Below, one piece after another: positions 43,560 to 51,423 of a DNA stretch of 64,000 nucleotides. Positions within the stretch are counted from its first letter, which is position 1; each line of letters starts with the position of its first letter. The DNA is from Bacillus sp. DNRA2 (lineage in GTDB: Bacteria > Bacillota > Bacilli > Bacillales > Cytobacillaceae): the NCBI RefSeq assembly GCF_012843265.1, contig NZ_JABAIT010000001.1:62001-126000 (forward strand). The letters run 5' to 3'. The translations under genes were made by a program, and so were the position numbers. The notes under the pieces are model-generated. The model was not told the DNA's origin. It made no database searches and was given only the letters and a program-made list of their open reading frames with translations.

Positions 43560-45017
43560 ATGAAAGAAACATTCCGCATCGAAAAAGATTTTTTAGGTGA
43601 AAAACAGGTACCGCTTGAAGCTTATTATGGTGTTCAGACGATGCGTGCAATTGAAAACTTTCCCATCACTGGTTATCAAATTGATGAAGCATTAATTATC
43701 GCGATGGCAGTTGTCAAGAAAGCTGCGGCTCTTGCCAATGCCGATATTGGTCAACTGGACCAGAATATCGCTGATGCAATCTCAGCAGCAGCTCAAGAAG
43801 TTGTCCAAGGCTATCTGCATGATCAATTTATCGTGGACCCAATCCAAGGTGGAGCTGGAACCTCAATCAATATGAACACCAACGAGGTCATTGCCAACCG
43901 TGCCCTTGAGTTAATCGGTGAAACGAAAGGTAATTACAAAGTAATCAGCCCAAACTCTCATGTCAACATGGCACAATCTACAAATGACTCATTCCCGACT
44001 GCCATCCATCTTTCCGTCTTGGCACGATTAGACGTGTTACTTGATGCGATGGGAGAATTACACGCTGAGTTCAAAAATAAAGCTCGCGAATTCGATGGCA
44101 TTATCAAAATGGGTCGGACGCACCTCCAGGATGCTGTACCGGTTCGTCTTGGCCAGGAATTTGACGCATATGCCCGCGTGCTTGAACGAGATATTAATCG
44201 TATTGAAGCAACCCGCGAGCATTTAATGGAAGTCAACATGGGTGCAACTGCTGTTGGAACTGGCTTAAATGCTGATCCTGAGTACATTAAAAAGGTTGTT
44301 CAATATCTTGCAACTTTCACTGGTTATCCATTAAAAGGCGCTGAAAATCTAATTGATGGCACACAAAATACAGATTGCTATATTGAAGTATCCGCTGCGT
44401 TAAAGGTTTGTATGTTGAATATGTCCAAAATTGCCAATGACCTACGCATGATGGCATCAGGTCCACGTTGCGGCTTAGGCGAAATTAATCTGCCTGCACG
44501 TCAACCAGGCTCATCAATCATGCCAGGAAAAGTGAACCCGGTTATGGCTGAAGTGTTAAACCAAACGGCTTTCCAAGTTGTTGGTAACGATTTAACGATC
44601 AGCATGGCATCTGAAGCTGGCCAATTTGAATTAAACGTAATGGAGCCAGTCATTGTCTTCAATTTGCTTCAATCGATTAAGATTATGTCCAATGTATTCA
44701 CTGTGTTCCGTTCACACTGCTTAAGTGGCATTACTGCCAATGAAGAAAGAATGGCTGCATATGTTAACAACAGCGTTGGCGTGATTACAGCCATCAACCC
44801 GCATGTTGGATACGAAACAGCTGCATCGATTGCCCGCGAAGCAATTGTCAGTGGCAGACCGGTAAGAGAAATCGTGCTCGAACGTGAAGTTTTAACAAAC
44901 GAAGAACTGGATCATATTTTAAATCCGTTCGAAATGACTCATCCAGGGATTTCTGGAAAAAGCTTAATGGATCAGAAAAAGAAATCAGCCGAAGAGAAAG
45001 AATTAGTAACTTCGTGA
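43560..45017 (+). CDS. aspA: Aspartate ammonia-lyase
   Basis: 485 residues, aspartase/fumarase superfamily. N-terminal RIEKDFLGEKQVPLEAYYGVQT; SMNMNTNEVIANRALE-type motif (GTSINMNTNEVIANRALEL), PNSHVNMAQSTNDSFPTA, GRTHLQDAVPVRLGQEF, and catalytic loop GSSIMPGKVNPVM. It turns aspartate into fumarate and ammonia. GGAGATG start signal. Feeds fumarate to the Sdh/Frd complex encoded next. Confidence 0.93.
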   Translation: MKETFRIEKDFLGEKQVPLEAYYGVQTMRAIENFPITGYQIDEALIIAMAVVKKAAALANADIGQLDQNIADAISAAAQEVVQGYLHDQFIVDPIQGGAGTSINMNTNEVIANRALELIGETKGNYKVISPNSHVNMAQSTNDSFPTAIHLSVLARLDVLLDAMGELHAEFKNKAREFDGIIKMGRTHLQDAVPVRLGQEFDAYARVLERDINRIEATREHLMEVNMGATAVGTGLNADPEYIKKVVQYLATFTGYPLKGAENLIDGTQNTDCYIEVSAALKVCMLNMSKIANDLRMMASGPRCGLGEINLPARQPGSSIMPGKVNPVMAEVLNQTAFQVVGNDLTISMASEAGQFELNVMEPVIVFNLLQSIKIMSNVFTVFRSHCLSGITANEERMAAYVNNSVGVITAINPHVGYETAASIAREAIVSGRPVREIVLEREVLTNEELDHILNPFEMTHPGISGKSLMDQKKKSAEEKELVTS

Positions 45018-45048
45018 TTTTAAAGCATACACAGGATGATGGATAAAG

Positions 45049-45080
45049 CCAGCGCTAGCTTACATACTAGCGTTGGCTAT
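45049..45080 (+). terminator. Hairpin between aspA and sdhC
   Basis: AGCCAGCGCTAG-cttacata-CTAGCGTTGGCT. No T-run, so it may protect or process mRNA rather than end it. Confidence 0.5.
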
Positions 45081-45180
45081 AAACGTTATTGATAGTTTGC
45101 TTAATAGCTTTATTTTTATAAAAAATAATCTCAGAAACCACACCACAAGAAAGCTCTTTACTAAAAGGAGGCAGTAAACA

Positions 45181-45795
45181 ATGGAGCGAGGAAAGAACCA
45201 GCATCTCTATCGTAAGCTTCACTCTCTGTCAGGAATCATTCCAGTTGGTATATTCTTATGCGTTCACTTATTTGTGAACTATACAGTGACATGGGGAAAT
45301 GATGCATACAATACCGCTGCAAACGTTATGGTGAACTTACCATTTAAATTGTTTTTAGAGGCATTTATTATTTTTATCCCATTATATTTCCATGCTATCT
45401 ATGGTATTTATATCGCATTTCAAGCAAAGAACAACGTCGGTCGTTATGGTTATTTTAGAAACTGGAAATTTTACTTACAGCGTTTATCGGGAATCATCAC
45501 GTTTATTTTTGTTACTTGGCATATTTGGGAAACAAAGGTCCAGGTTGAATTTTTCGGTGCGGAAGCAAACTTTGATCTAATGGCGGGAATCGTGGATAAT
45601 CCGGTATCACTCGCTTTATACATTATCGGAATTGTCGGCTCTGTTTTCCATTTTGCTAATGGAATTTGGACTTTCCTTATCACTTGGGGAATCACTGTTA
45701 CACCAAAATCGCAAAAGATTTTCCAATATATCACGCTAGGAATCTTTGTTGTTCTATCCATCATCGGCATTCGTGCCATTTTGGGATTTGCTTAA
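45181..45795 (+). CDS. sdhC: Succinate dehydrogenase/fumarate reductase cytochrome b558
   Basis: 204 residues, five membrane segments. RKLHSLSGIIPVGIFLCVHLFVNY, PLYFHAIYGIY, YLQRLSGIITFIFVTWHIWET, and VFHFANGIWTF carry the four haem-ligand His typical of dihaem SdhC of Bacillus. Anchors SdhAB and exchanges electrons with menaquinone. AAAGGAGG 10 nt upstream. Confidence 0.92.
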   Translation: MERGKNQHLYRKLHSLSGIIPVGIFLCVHLFVNYTVTWGNDAYNTAANVMVNLPFKLFLEAFIIFIPLYFHAIYGIYIAFQAKNNVGRYGYFRNWKFYLQRLSGIITFIFVTWHIWETKVQVEFFGAEANFDLMAGIVDNPVSLALYIIGIVGSVFHFANGIWTFLITWGITVTPKSQKIFQYITLGIFVVLSIIGIRAILGFA

Positions 45796-45866
45796 GGGCA
45801 ATTTGAAAAATAAAGAAACAAAGCGGACGGATTTTGTTAATCAACATAAATTGGAGGTAAGCTCAA

Positions 45867-47630
45867 ATGACTAAAGGCAAAATTGTCATTGTTGGCGGTG
45901 GCTTAGCAGGTTTAATGGCAGCAATTAAGATCGCTGAGGCAGGGACAAAAGTAGATTTATTTTCGCTTGTGCCCGTAAAACGATCTCACTCTGTTTGTGC
46001 ACAAGGCGGTATCAATGGCGCCGTTAATACGAAGGGGGAGAATGACTCTCCTTGGGAGCACTTTGATGATTCCGTGTACGGAGGTGACTTCCTCGCAAAT
46101 CAGCCCCCTGTAAAAGCAATGTGTGAGGCCGCTCCTAAAATTATTCATATGTTCGATCGCATGGGAGTTATGTTTAACCGGACTCCTGAAGGTTTACTAG
46201 ATTTTCGTCGGTTTGGTGGGACGCAGCATCATCGGACGGCATTTGCTGGTGCAACCACCGGCCAACAACTCTTATACGCTCTTGACGAGCAAGTTCGCCG
46301 TTTTGAAGTGGCAGGGCTTGTGCAAAAATTTGAGAACTGGGAGTTTGTTTCATCAGTGATTGATCCGGAAGGCGTATGCCGTGGAATTACGGCTCAAAAC
46401 ATGCGGACAATGGAACTTAAATCATTTCCTGCTGATGCGGTTATTATGGCAACAGGTGGACTTGGCGTAATTTTTGGAAAGTCCACAAACTCAACGATTA
46501 ACACTGGTTACGCTGCCGCAAGATTGTACGAGCAGGGCGCCTATTACGCCAATGGCGAGTTCATTCAGATTCATCCAACCGCCATTCCTGGTGATGATAA
46601 AAATCGCCTCATGAGTGAGTCTGCCCGTGGTGAAGGTGGACGGGTTTGGACGTATAAGAATGGCAAGCCATGGTACTTCCTTGAAGAAAAGTATCCGGCA
46701 TACGGTAACCTTGTGCCGCGTGATATTGCAACACGGGAAATCTTTGATGTGTGCGTAAATCAAAAGCTTGGAATCGATGGCGAAAACAAAGTCTATCTTG
46801 ACCTTTCTCATATTGATGCTCATCAGCTTGATATCAAGCTTGGCGGGATTATGGAAATTTATGAAAAATTTGTCGGTGAGGACCCGCGCAAAGTCCCAAT
46901 GAAGATTTTCCCAGGCGTACACTACTCTATGGGTGGGCTTTGGGTTGATTTTAACCAACAAACAAGTATTCCTGGGTTATTTGCAGCTGGTGAATGTGAT
47001 TATTCGCAGCATGGTGCTAATCGTCTTGGTGCAAACTCGCTGTTGTCAGCAGTATACGGCGGAATGGCGGCAGGCCCGGCTGCGCTAGAGTATATAAAGG
47101 GTTTAACAAAGTCCACAGAGGACATTTCGTCAACAGTATTTGATTGTCAAATTGATGAGGACCAGAAGCGCTATCAATCAATTTTAACGATGAATGGTAC
47201 GGAAAATGCGTATTTGCTTCATAAAGAGCTTGGCGAATTAATGACTGATAATGTGACGGTTGTTCGTGAAAATAAAAAGCTGCAGATGACGTATGACAAG
47301 CTTCAGGATTTTGCCCAAAGATATAAGCGAATCAATATTGAAGATACAGCGAAATGGAGTAATTCTAGCACTTCATTTGTCCGTCAGCTTGAAGGAATGA
47401 TTAATCTTGCCCAGGTGATTACGCTCGGTGCTTTGAATCGTAATGAGAGCCGTGGCGCTCATTATAAGCCGGAATTCCCTGATCGTAATGACGATGAGTG
47501 GTTAAAAACAACAATGGCAAAATTTAATCCAAAAACTGGTCAGCCAATGCTGTCTTATCAAGAGGTTGATACATCCTTAATTAAACCGCGGAAACGGGAT
47601 TACACGAAAGCGAAGAAAGGAGCGAAATAA
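45867..47630 (+). CDS. sdhA: Succinate dehydrogenase/fumarate reductase flavoprotein
   Basis: 587 residues. FAD-binding VGGGLAGLMAAIKIAEAG; flavin-attachment His in KRSHSVCAQGGINGAV; active-site HHRTAFAGATTGQQ; FIQIHPTAIPG; RLGANSLLSAVYGG. It catalyses succinate/fumarate interconversion. Two nucleotides separate its stop from sdhB. The DcuA-AspA context favours work in the fumarate-reducing direction. Confidence 0.94.
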   Translation: MTKGKIVIVGGGLAGLMAAIKIAEAGTKVDLFSLVPVKRSHSVCAQGGINGAVNTKGENDSPWEHFDDSVYGGDFLANQPPVKAMCEAAPKIIHMFDRMGVMFNRTPEGLLDFRRFGGTQHHRTAFAGATTGQQLLYALDEQVRRFEVAGLVQKFENWEFVSSVIDPEGVCRGITAQNMRTMELKSFPADAVIMATGGLGVIFGKSTNSTINTGYAAARLYEQGAYYANGEFIQIHPTAIPGDDKNRLMSESARGEGGRVWTYKNGKPWYFLEEKYPAYGNLVPRDIATREIFDVCVNQKLGIDGENKVYLDLSHIDAHQLDIKLGGIMEIYEKFVGEDPRKVPMKIFPGVHYSMGGLWVDFNQQTSIPGLFAAGECDYSQHGANRLGANSLLSAVYGGMAAGPAALEYIKGLTKSTEDISSTVFDCQIDEDQKRYQSILTMNGTENAYLLHKELGELMTDNVTVVRENKKLQMTYDKLQDFAQRYKRINIEDTAKWSNSSTSFVRQLEGMINLAQVITLGALNRNESRGAHYKPEFPDRNDDEWLKTTMAKFNPKTGQPMLSYQEVDTSLIKPRKRDYTKAKKGAK

Positions 47631-47632
47631 TC

Positions 47633-48409
47633 ATGGCTGGAAGTGGAAGTAACGGCGGTAGCGGCAGCGGCAAAACCATCAACTTAATTATCAAGCGGCA
47701 AAAGAATGCTAATTCCCAGCCGTATCAAGAGGAATTTCAGGTTCCGTACCGTCCCAATATGAATATTATTTCGGCACTTATCGAAATTCAGCGGAATCCT
47801 GTGAATGCAAAAGGGGAGCCATCAACACCGGTCATTTGGGAATCGGTTTGCTTGGAGGAAGTGTGCGGTGCCTGTTCGATGGTCATTAACGGCAAGCCGC
47901 GTCAGGCATGCTCTTCATTAATTGATCAGCTTGAACAACCAATTCGGATTGAGCCTTTAAGCACGTTCCCGGTAGTCCGCGATTTGGCGGTTGATCGTCA
48001 GCGGATGTTTGACTCATTGAAAAAAGTGAAAGCGTGGATTCCAATTGACGGAACTCATGATTTGGGTCCTGGACCAAGGATGCCAGAAAACACGCGGCGA
48101 TGGGCATACGAGCTGTCTAAGTGTATGACATGTGGTTGCTGTCTGGAGGCCTGTCCGAATGTTAACGATCATTCGCCGTTTATGGGTCCGGCACCATTGT
48201 CACAGGTGCGTTTGTTTAACACACATCCAACTGGTGCGATGCATAAGGAAGAGCGTTTGGAAGCGATTATGGGTGAGGGTGGCATCACTACCTGCGGTAA
48301 CTCACAAAACTGTGTTGAGGTTTGTCCAAAGGGCATTGAGCTCACCACATCTCTAGCGGCGCTCAATCGCCAAGTAACCATCCAATCATTCAAAAACTTC
48401 TTCGGATAA
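47633..48409 (+). CDS. sdhB: Succinate dehydrogenase/fumarate reductase iron-sulfur protein
   Basis: 258 residues. [2Fe-2S] ligands in CLEEVCGACSMVINGKPRQAC; [4Fe-4S] CMTCGCCLEACP; [3Fe-4S] CGNSQNCVEVCPKG. The first dozen residues are Gly/Ser/Asn only (AGSGSNGGSGSGK), a linker-like extension I do not expect in Bacillus SdhB. Passes electrons between SdhA and the cytochrome. Confidence 0.93.
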   Translation: MAGSGSNGGSGSGKTINLIIKRQKNANSQPYQEEFQVPYRPNMNIISALIEIQRNPVNAKGEPSTPVIWESVCLEEVCGACSMVINGKPRQACSSLIDQLEQPIRIEPLSTFPVVRDLAVDRQRMFDSLKKVKAWIPIDGTHDLGPGPRMPENTRRWAYELSKCMTCGCCLEACPNVNDHSPFMGPAPLSQVRLFNTHPTGAMHKEERLEAIMGEGGITTCGNSQNCVEVCPKGIELTTSLAALNRQVTIQSFKNFFG

Positions 48410-48412
48410 ACG

Positions 48413-48451
48413 CACTAAAGCGGTGGGGGACAGTCCCCCACCGCTTTAGTG
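48413..48451. terminator. R2 39-nt perfect palindrome after sdhB
   Basis: Same arms as the copy at 39.3 kb (CACTAAAGCGG, TGGGGGAC) with central A in place of T. Begins 3 nt after the sdhB stop. Confidence 0.85.
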
Positions 48452-48477
48452 TATTAAAGTGAAAATAAGACACTATA

Positions 48478-48666
48478 TTATTTCTTGCATGTATTAATTT
48501 TCAACAGTGGATAAAACGGGCAAAAGCGGATTGCGGCAGTTGCGATAAAGACGATTCCAAGTATCCCGAAATATTTAACATTCCCTTCAAGAAGAAACAA
48601 TCCTAATAGAAGAATTCCTAAAATTAACCGTAAAACGCGATCTGTTCCACCAACATTTGCTTTCAT
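48478..48666 (-). CDS. DUF2892 inner-membrane protein
   Basis: 62 residues. MKANVGGTDRVLRLILGILL and CPFYPLLKINTC match DUF2892 (the membrane domain of YgaP-like proteins). Two membrane segments and two Cys. GGGGGCTAG upstream. Lies between sdhB and the Crp/Fnr gene. Confidence 0.75.
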   Translation of the reverse strand: MKANVGGTDRVLRLILGILLLGLFLLEGNVKYFGILGIVFIATAAIRFCPFYPLLKINTCKK

Positions 48667-48746
48667 AACCTAGCCCCCATTTTCCAAAATAACTTGAAAT
48701 AATCATAAGGTGCAACGATTCTTTTTTCCGTAACTAAGTCACATGT

Positions 48747-49400
48747 TCACCTTTTTGTCAATAATCCCTTAAGTTTCTTTCTATCATACATCATCACTTT
48801 ACCTCGAGATAATCGAAGGATATCGTTTTTTTCGAGTTGATTCATGAGTCTGCTTACCACCTCTCGAGCCGTTCCTAGCTCACTTGCTAACTCTTCGTGA
48901 GTAATATAAAGGATTGTATGGTCAATCGGGAGTTTTTCCAGCAGATATTCGGCCATTCTTTCATCAATTCGTCTGAAACATAAATCATCGAATAATCCCA
49001 TAACATGATTAAATCGGTTCGCTGTTGTTAAATTGATGAGCTTTTGAAAGGAAGCATATTTATTCATCCAGCTTGTTAATAACCTTTGGTCAACGAGGAA
49101 TAGCTTGCTGTTTTTAGTTGTCACAGTTTGGGCAGGAAAAGGCTGCTCTGAAAGTGTACTTGTAATCGATAAAATGCATGCCTGTCCAGAGGTAACTCGA
49201 AATAGATTAATTTCCCGGCCATTTTTATTGGTCTTTTGAATGATTAATTCACCTTCAACTACAAACGCAGCCTGGTGACACGGCTCGCCTTCATTCATAA
49301 TAATTTGTCCTGCTTTCGCCTCAATAAAGATAAGCTGCCGCAGTTCTTCCGCTGTCAAGTCTTCAAGAAACGGAAATAATGAAAAGATAGATTGTTTCAT
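48747..49400 (-). CDS. Crp/Fnr-family transcription regulator
   Basis: 217 residues from ATG 49400 (GGGTGGGGC upstream). Cyclic-nucleotide-binding fold (KAGQIIMNEGEPCHQAAFVVEGEL) and C-terminal HTH (ITHEELASELGTAREVVSRLMNQLE). The Cys cluster of iron-sulfur Fnr is absent, so any oxygen sensing would be indirect. A good candidate regulator for the fumarate genes and the DUF2892 gene next door. Confidence 0.85.
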   Translation of the reverse strand: MKQSIFSLFPFLEDLTAEELRQLIFIEAKAGQIIMNEGEPCHQAAFVVEGELIIQKTNKNGREINLFRVTSGQACILSITSTLSEQPFPAQTVTTKNSKLFLVDQRLLTSWMNKYASFQKLINLTTANRFNHVMGLFDDLCFRRIDERMAEYLLEKLPIDHTILYITHEELASELGTAREVVSRLMNQLEKNDILRLSRGKVMMYDRKKLKGLLTKR

Positions 49401-49592
49401 ATGCCCCACCCGGTATAAATCATATGCTATCATTTTAACGTAAAAAGCTTATTAAAACCATAATAATTTTTTGAAAATAACGAAAATAACCCGTGGTGTC
49501 AGACAAAGACTAAGGATAAGGAATATTCAAAGCATAATAATATGATCTAATGTCGATAATATAATGATGTGACAATGGGGAGTGCGAGTTCT

Positions 49593-50078
49593 TTGAGTAA
49601 AGAGATTATCGTTCTAATCAGCGTATGGGTGCTTACTATCATCGGTCTTTTGATTTGGATTCCGAAAGATCGTCTCAGGGAAGCTTATCTAATATTTTAT
49701 TTTAAACAGTTTATGACATGGATTCTTGGCTTAATCGTGGTGCAATGTGGGTGGATTGAATATCCTGTTCGGGAATTTGCAAAAGCGAGCCACACCAGCT
49801 TTTCTTTTGAGTACTTTATCTACCCAGCCATTTGCGTTATTTTTAATCTTCATTATCCATATCACAAAGGGATACTTCCGAGAATGTGCTGGTTTATCTT
49901 CTTCCCGTCCTGGATGACAATAGTTGAGGTATTAATCGAAAAATATACTGATTTAATCAAGTATAATGAATGGAAATGGTACTGGACGTGGATTTCGCTG
50001 TACATCACATTTTATTTCTCCATGATGTTCTATCGCTGGTTTTTCAACATAAAAGTTAATACCTCTTTAACAGAGTAA
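49593..50078 (+). CDS. CBO0543-like membrane protein
   Basis: 161 residues from TTG 49593 (GGGGAGTG upstream). Five membrane segments; WIPKDRLREAYLIFYFKQFMTWILGLIVV, RMCWFIFFPSWMTIVEVLIEKYTDLIKYNEWKWYWTW fit the CBO0543 family of sporulating Firmicutes. Function unknown. Confidence 0.7.
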   Translation: MSKEIIVLISVWVLTIIGLLIWIPKDRLREAYLIFYFKQFMTWILGLIVVQCGWIEYPVREFAKASHTSFSFEYFIYPAICVIFNLHYPYHKGILPRMCWFIFFPSWMTIVEVLIEKYTDLIKYNEWKWYWTWISLYITFYFSMMFYRWFFNIKVNTSLTE

Positions 50079-50119
50079 AGCGGTGGGGGACTGTCCCCCA
50101 CCGCTTTACTCTGTTAAAG
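50065..50119. terminator. R2 55-nt perfect palindrome
   Basis: 27-nt arms around a central T, the longest of the set: CTTTAACAGAG, TAAAGCGG, TGGGGGAC. The outer arm includes the last codons of the upstream gene. Confidence 0.9.
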
Positions 50120-50121
50120 TA

Positions 50122-50415
50122 TTATTGTTCTAATAGCCATTGTGCGACGAGTTTGTTTTCTGTTTCAGTCAACAGTTTTCCTGGCATCATGCCTTTTCCG
50201 TCTGTCATTAATTTTATAAGTTCATCCTCGGTGTACTTGCTCTTCATATTTAAAACCGCAGGACCGGCAGTTGCCCCTTTTAAATTTGAACCGTGACAAG
50301 CGGAGCATTTTTGCTCAAATAATCCAGGACCATCCTTTGGTGCGTCAGCTGCGTTGGCAGAGCAGCCAGCCATAATGATTAGGATTAAAACCGAAAGTAG
50401 CCATAGTCGTTTCAT
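50122..50415 (-). CDS. Cytochrome c551-type lipoprotein (copy 2)
   Basis: 97 residues from ATG 50415 (AGGAGGG upstream; the longer frame is not supported). Lipobox MAGC, haem motif CSACH, distal Met in DGKGMMPGKL. Very similar in layout to the copy at 37.5 kb (shared SKYTEDEL/DKYTEDEL, GMMPG). Small membrane-tethered electron carrier. Confidence 0.88.
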   Translation of the reverse strand: MKRLWLLSVLILIIMAGCSANAADAPKDGPGLFEQKCSACHGSNLKGATAGPAVLNMKSKYTEDELIKLMTDGKGMMPGKLLTETENKLVAQWLLEQ

Positions 50416-50673
50416 GATGTTTTCCCTCCTATTTAGCAATAATTTAAAAAATAGAGTTAAAAAATTAACTCTATCTAAATAAAACATTAATATTATCTTA
50501 AAATATTTCAGCAACATATGACCATTGAAAATATGGCGAAAAATTGATTGTTTGGCATAATATCCCGCCTCACGAACTACTCCGTATAATAACAACATCC
50601 CCAAAAATATCTGATATTTCGAGTCAGGATGTTCAAGAAAAGTCGGATTTCTTCCTATTATATAGAAATCACT

Positions 50674-51174
50674 CTAATCTTGTTTGATTTTGTCATGCAA
50701 GCGGAATAAGGCAATTTTGTATACTTCGGACAATGCTGCTAGAAATTCTAGTGATTCGTCGTTGTTAATCCGTTGCTTCATTTCTGCTAAAATTACGTGC
50801 TTGTCTTTTCCACGGACGGCAATGATGAATGGGAAGCCAAACTTTTGATAATATCGCGTGTTTAATAAAACAAATGCTTCATATTCCTCACTGGTGAGAT
50901 TCTTTAACCCGGCTGCTTGCTGTTCACGACTTGAAGAATGACTCATAGCGATTTTTACTCCCAAATTTGGATGCGCATTCAATAAATTCAACTGGAGTGA
51001 GTGTGAAGACCTTTGGACAATGGCTACCATATGCTGATGCAGGTCGGTGATCGATGTGAACGGTCGTTCCAGGGCACATGCAGCAGCAATCCACGCTGAT
51101 TCTTCAAATATTTCTCCCAATACATCAGTGAATTCGGTAATCGATAGTGAGTTTAATTGTTTTATAGTTAACAT
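50674..51174 (-). CDS. uraD: OHCU decarboxylase (purine catabolism)
   Basis: 166 residues from ATG 51174 (GGAGG 10 nt upstream). LNAHPNLGVKI carries the catalytic His; EQQAAGLKNLTSEEYEAF and RYYQKFGFPFIIAVRGK complete the signature of 2-oxo-4-hydroxy-4-carboxy-5-ureidoimidazoline decarboxylase, which gives S-allantoin from the urate oxidation product. No other uric acid genes are in the window; usually fused to or beside uricase (PucL). Confidence 0.9.
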   Translation of the reverse strand: MLTIKQLNSLSITEFTDVLGEIFEESAWIAAACALERPFTSITDLHQHMVAIVQRSSHSLQLNLLNAHPNLGVKIAMSHSSSREQQAAGLKNLTSEEYEAFVLLNTRYYQKFGFPFIIAVRGKDKHVILAEMKQRINNDESLEFLAALSEVYKIALFRLHDKIKQD

Positions 51175-51311
51175 TTGCTTGTTATCCTCCTTAAAAATGG
51201 CAGAGTCTTTCCTCAACCAATGTAAAAATCACACATCTTCTATTATTGCAGAATTTTTCAAAAAAATAAAATATTAAGAAAAAAAGAGAAAAACGGACCA
51301 AATAGAATATA

Positions 51312-51324
51312 TTTTGTTCTTTAT
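51312..51324 (+). promoter_or_regulatory. TTTTGTTCTTTAT motif, shared with the next operon
   Basis: The same 13-mer occurs inverted at 53037-53049 before the repeat-protein gene. Followed in this promoter by a palindrome built from the same TTTTGTTC half. Confidence 0.5.
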
Positions 51325-51350
51325 AAGGGAAAATGGCGAATTTTGAATCT

Positions 51351-51386
51351 TTGAAAATATATTTTTGTTCTATATAATGAACAAAA
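51351..51386 (+). promoter_or_regulatory. Promoter with overlapping palindrome
   Basis: TTGAAA (51351-51356), 16 nt, TATAAT (51373-51378). A palindrome TTTTGTTC-tatataat-GAACAAAA covers the -10 element (51363-51386), so a repressor could block it. Confidence 0.6.
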
Positions 51387-51423
51387 CAAATAAAACTTTT
51401 TTCCTAAGAAAGGAGGGTACAGG

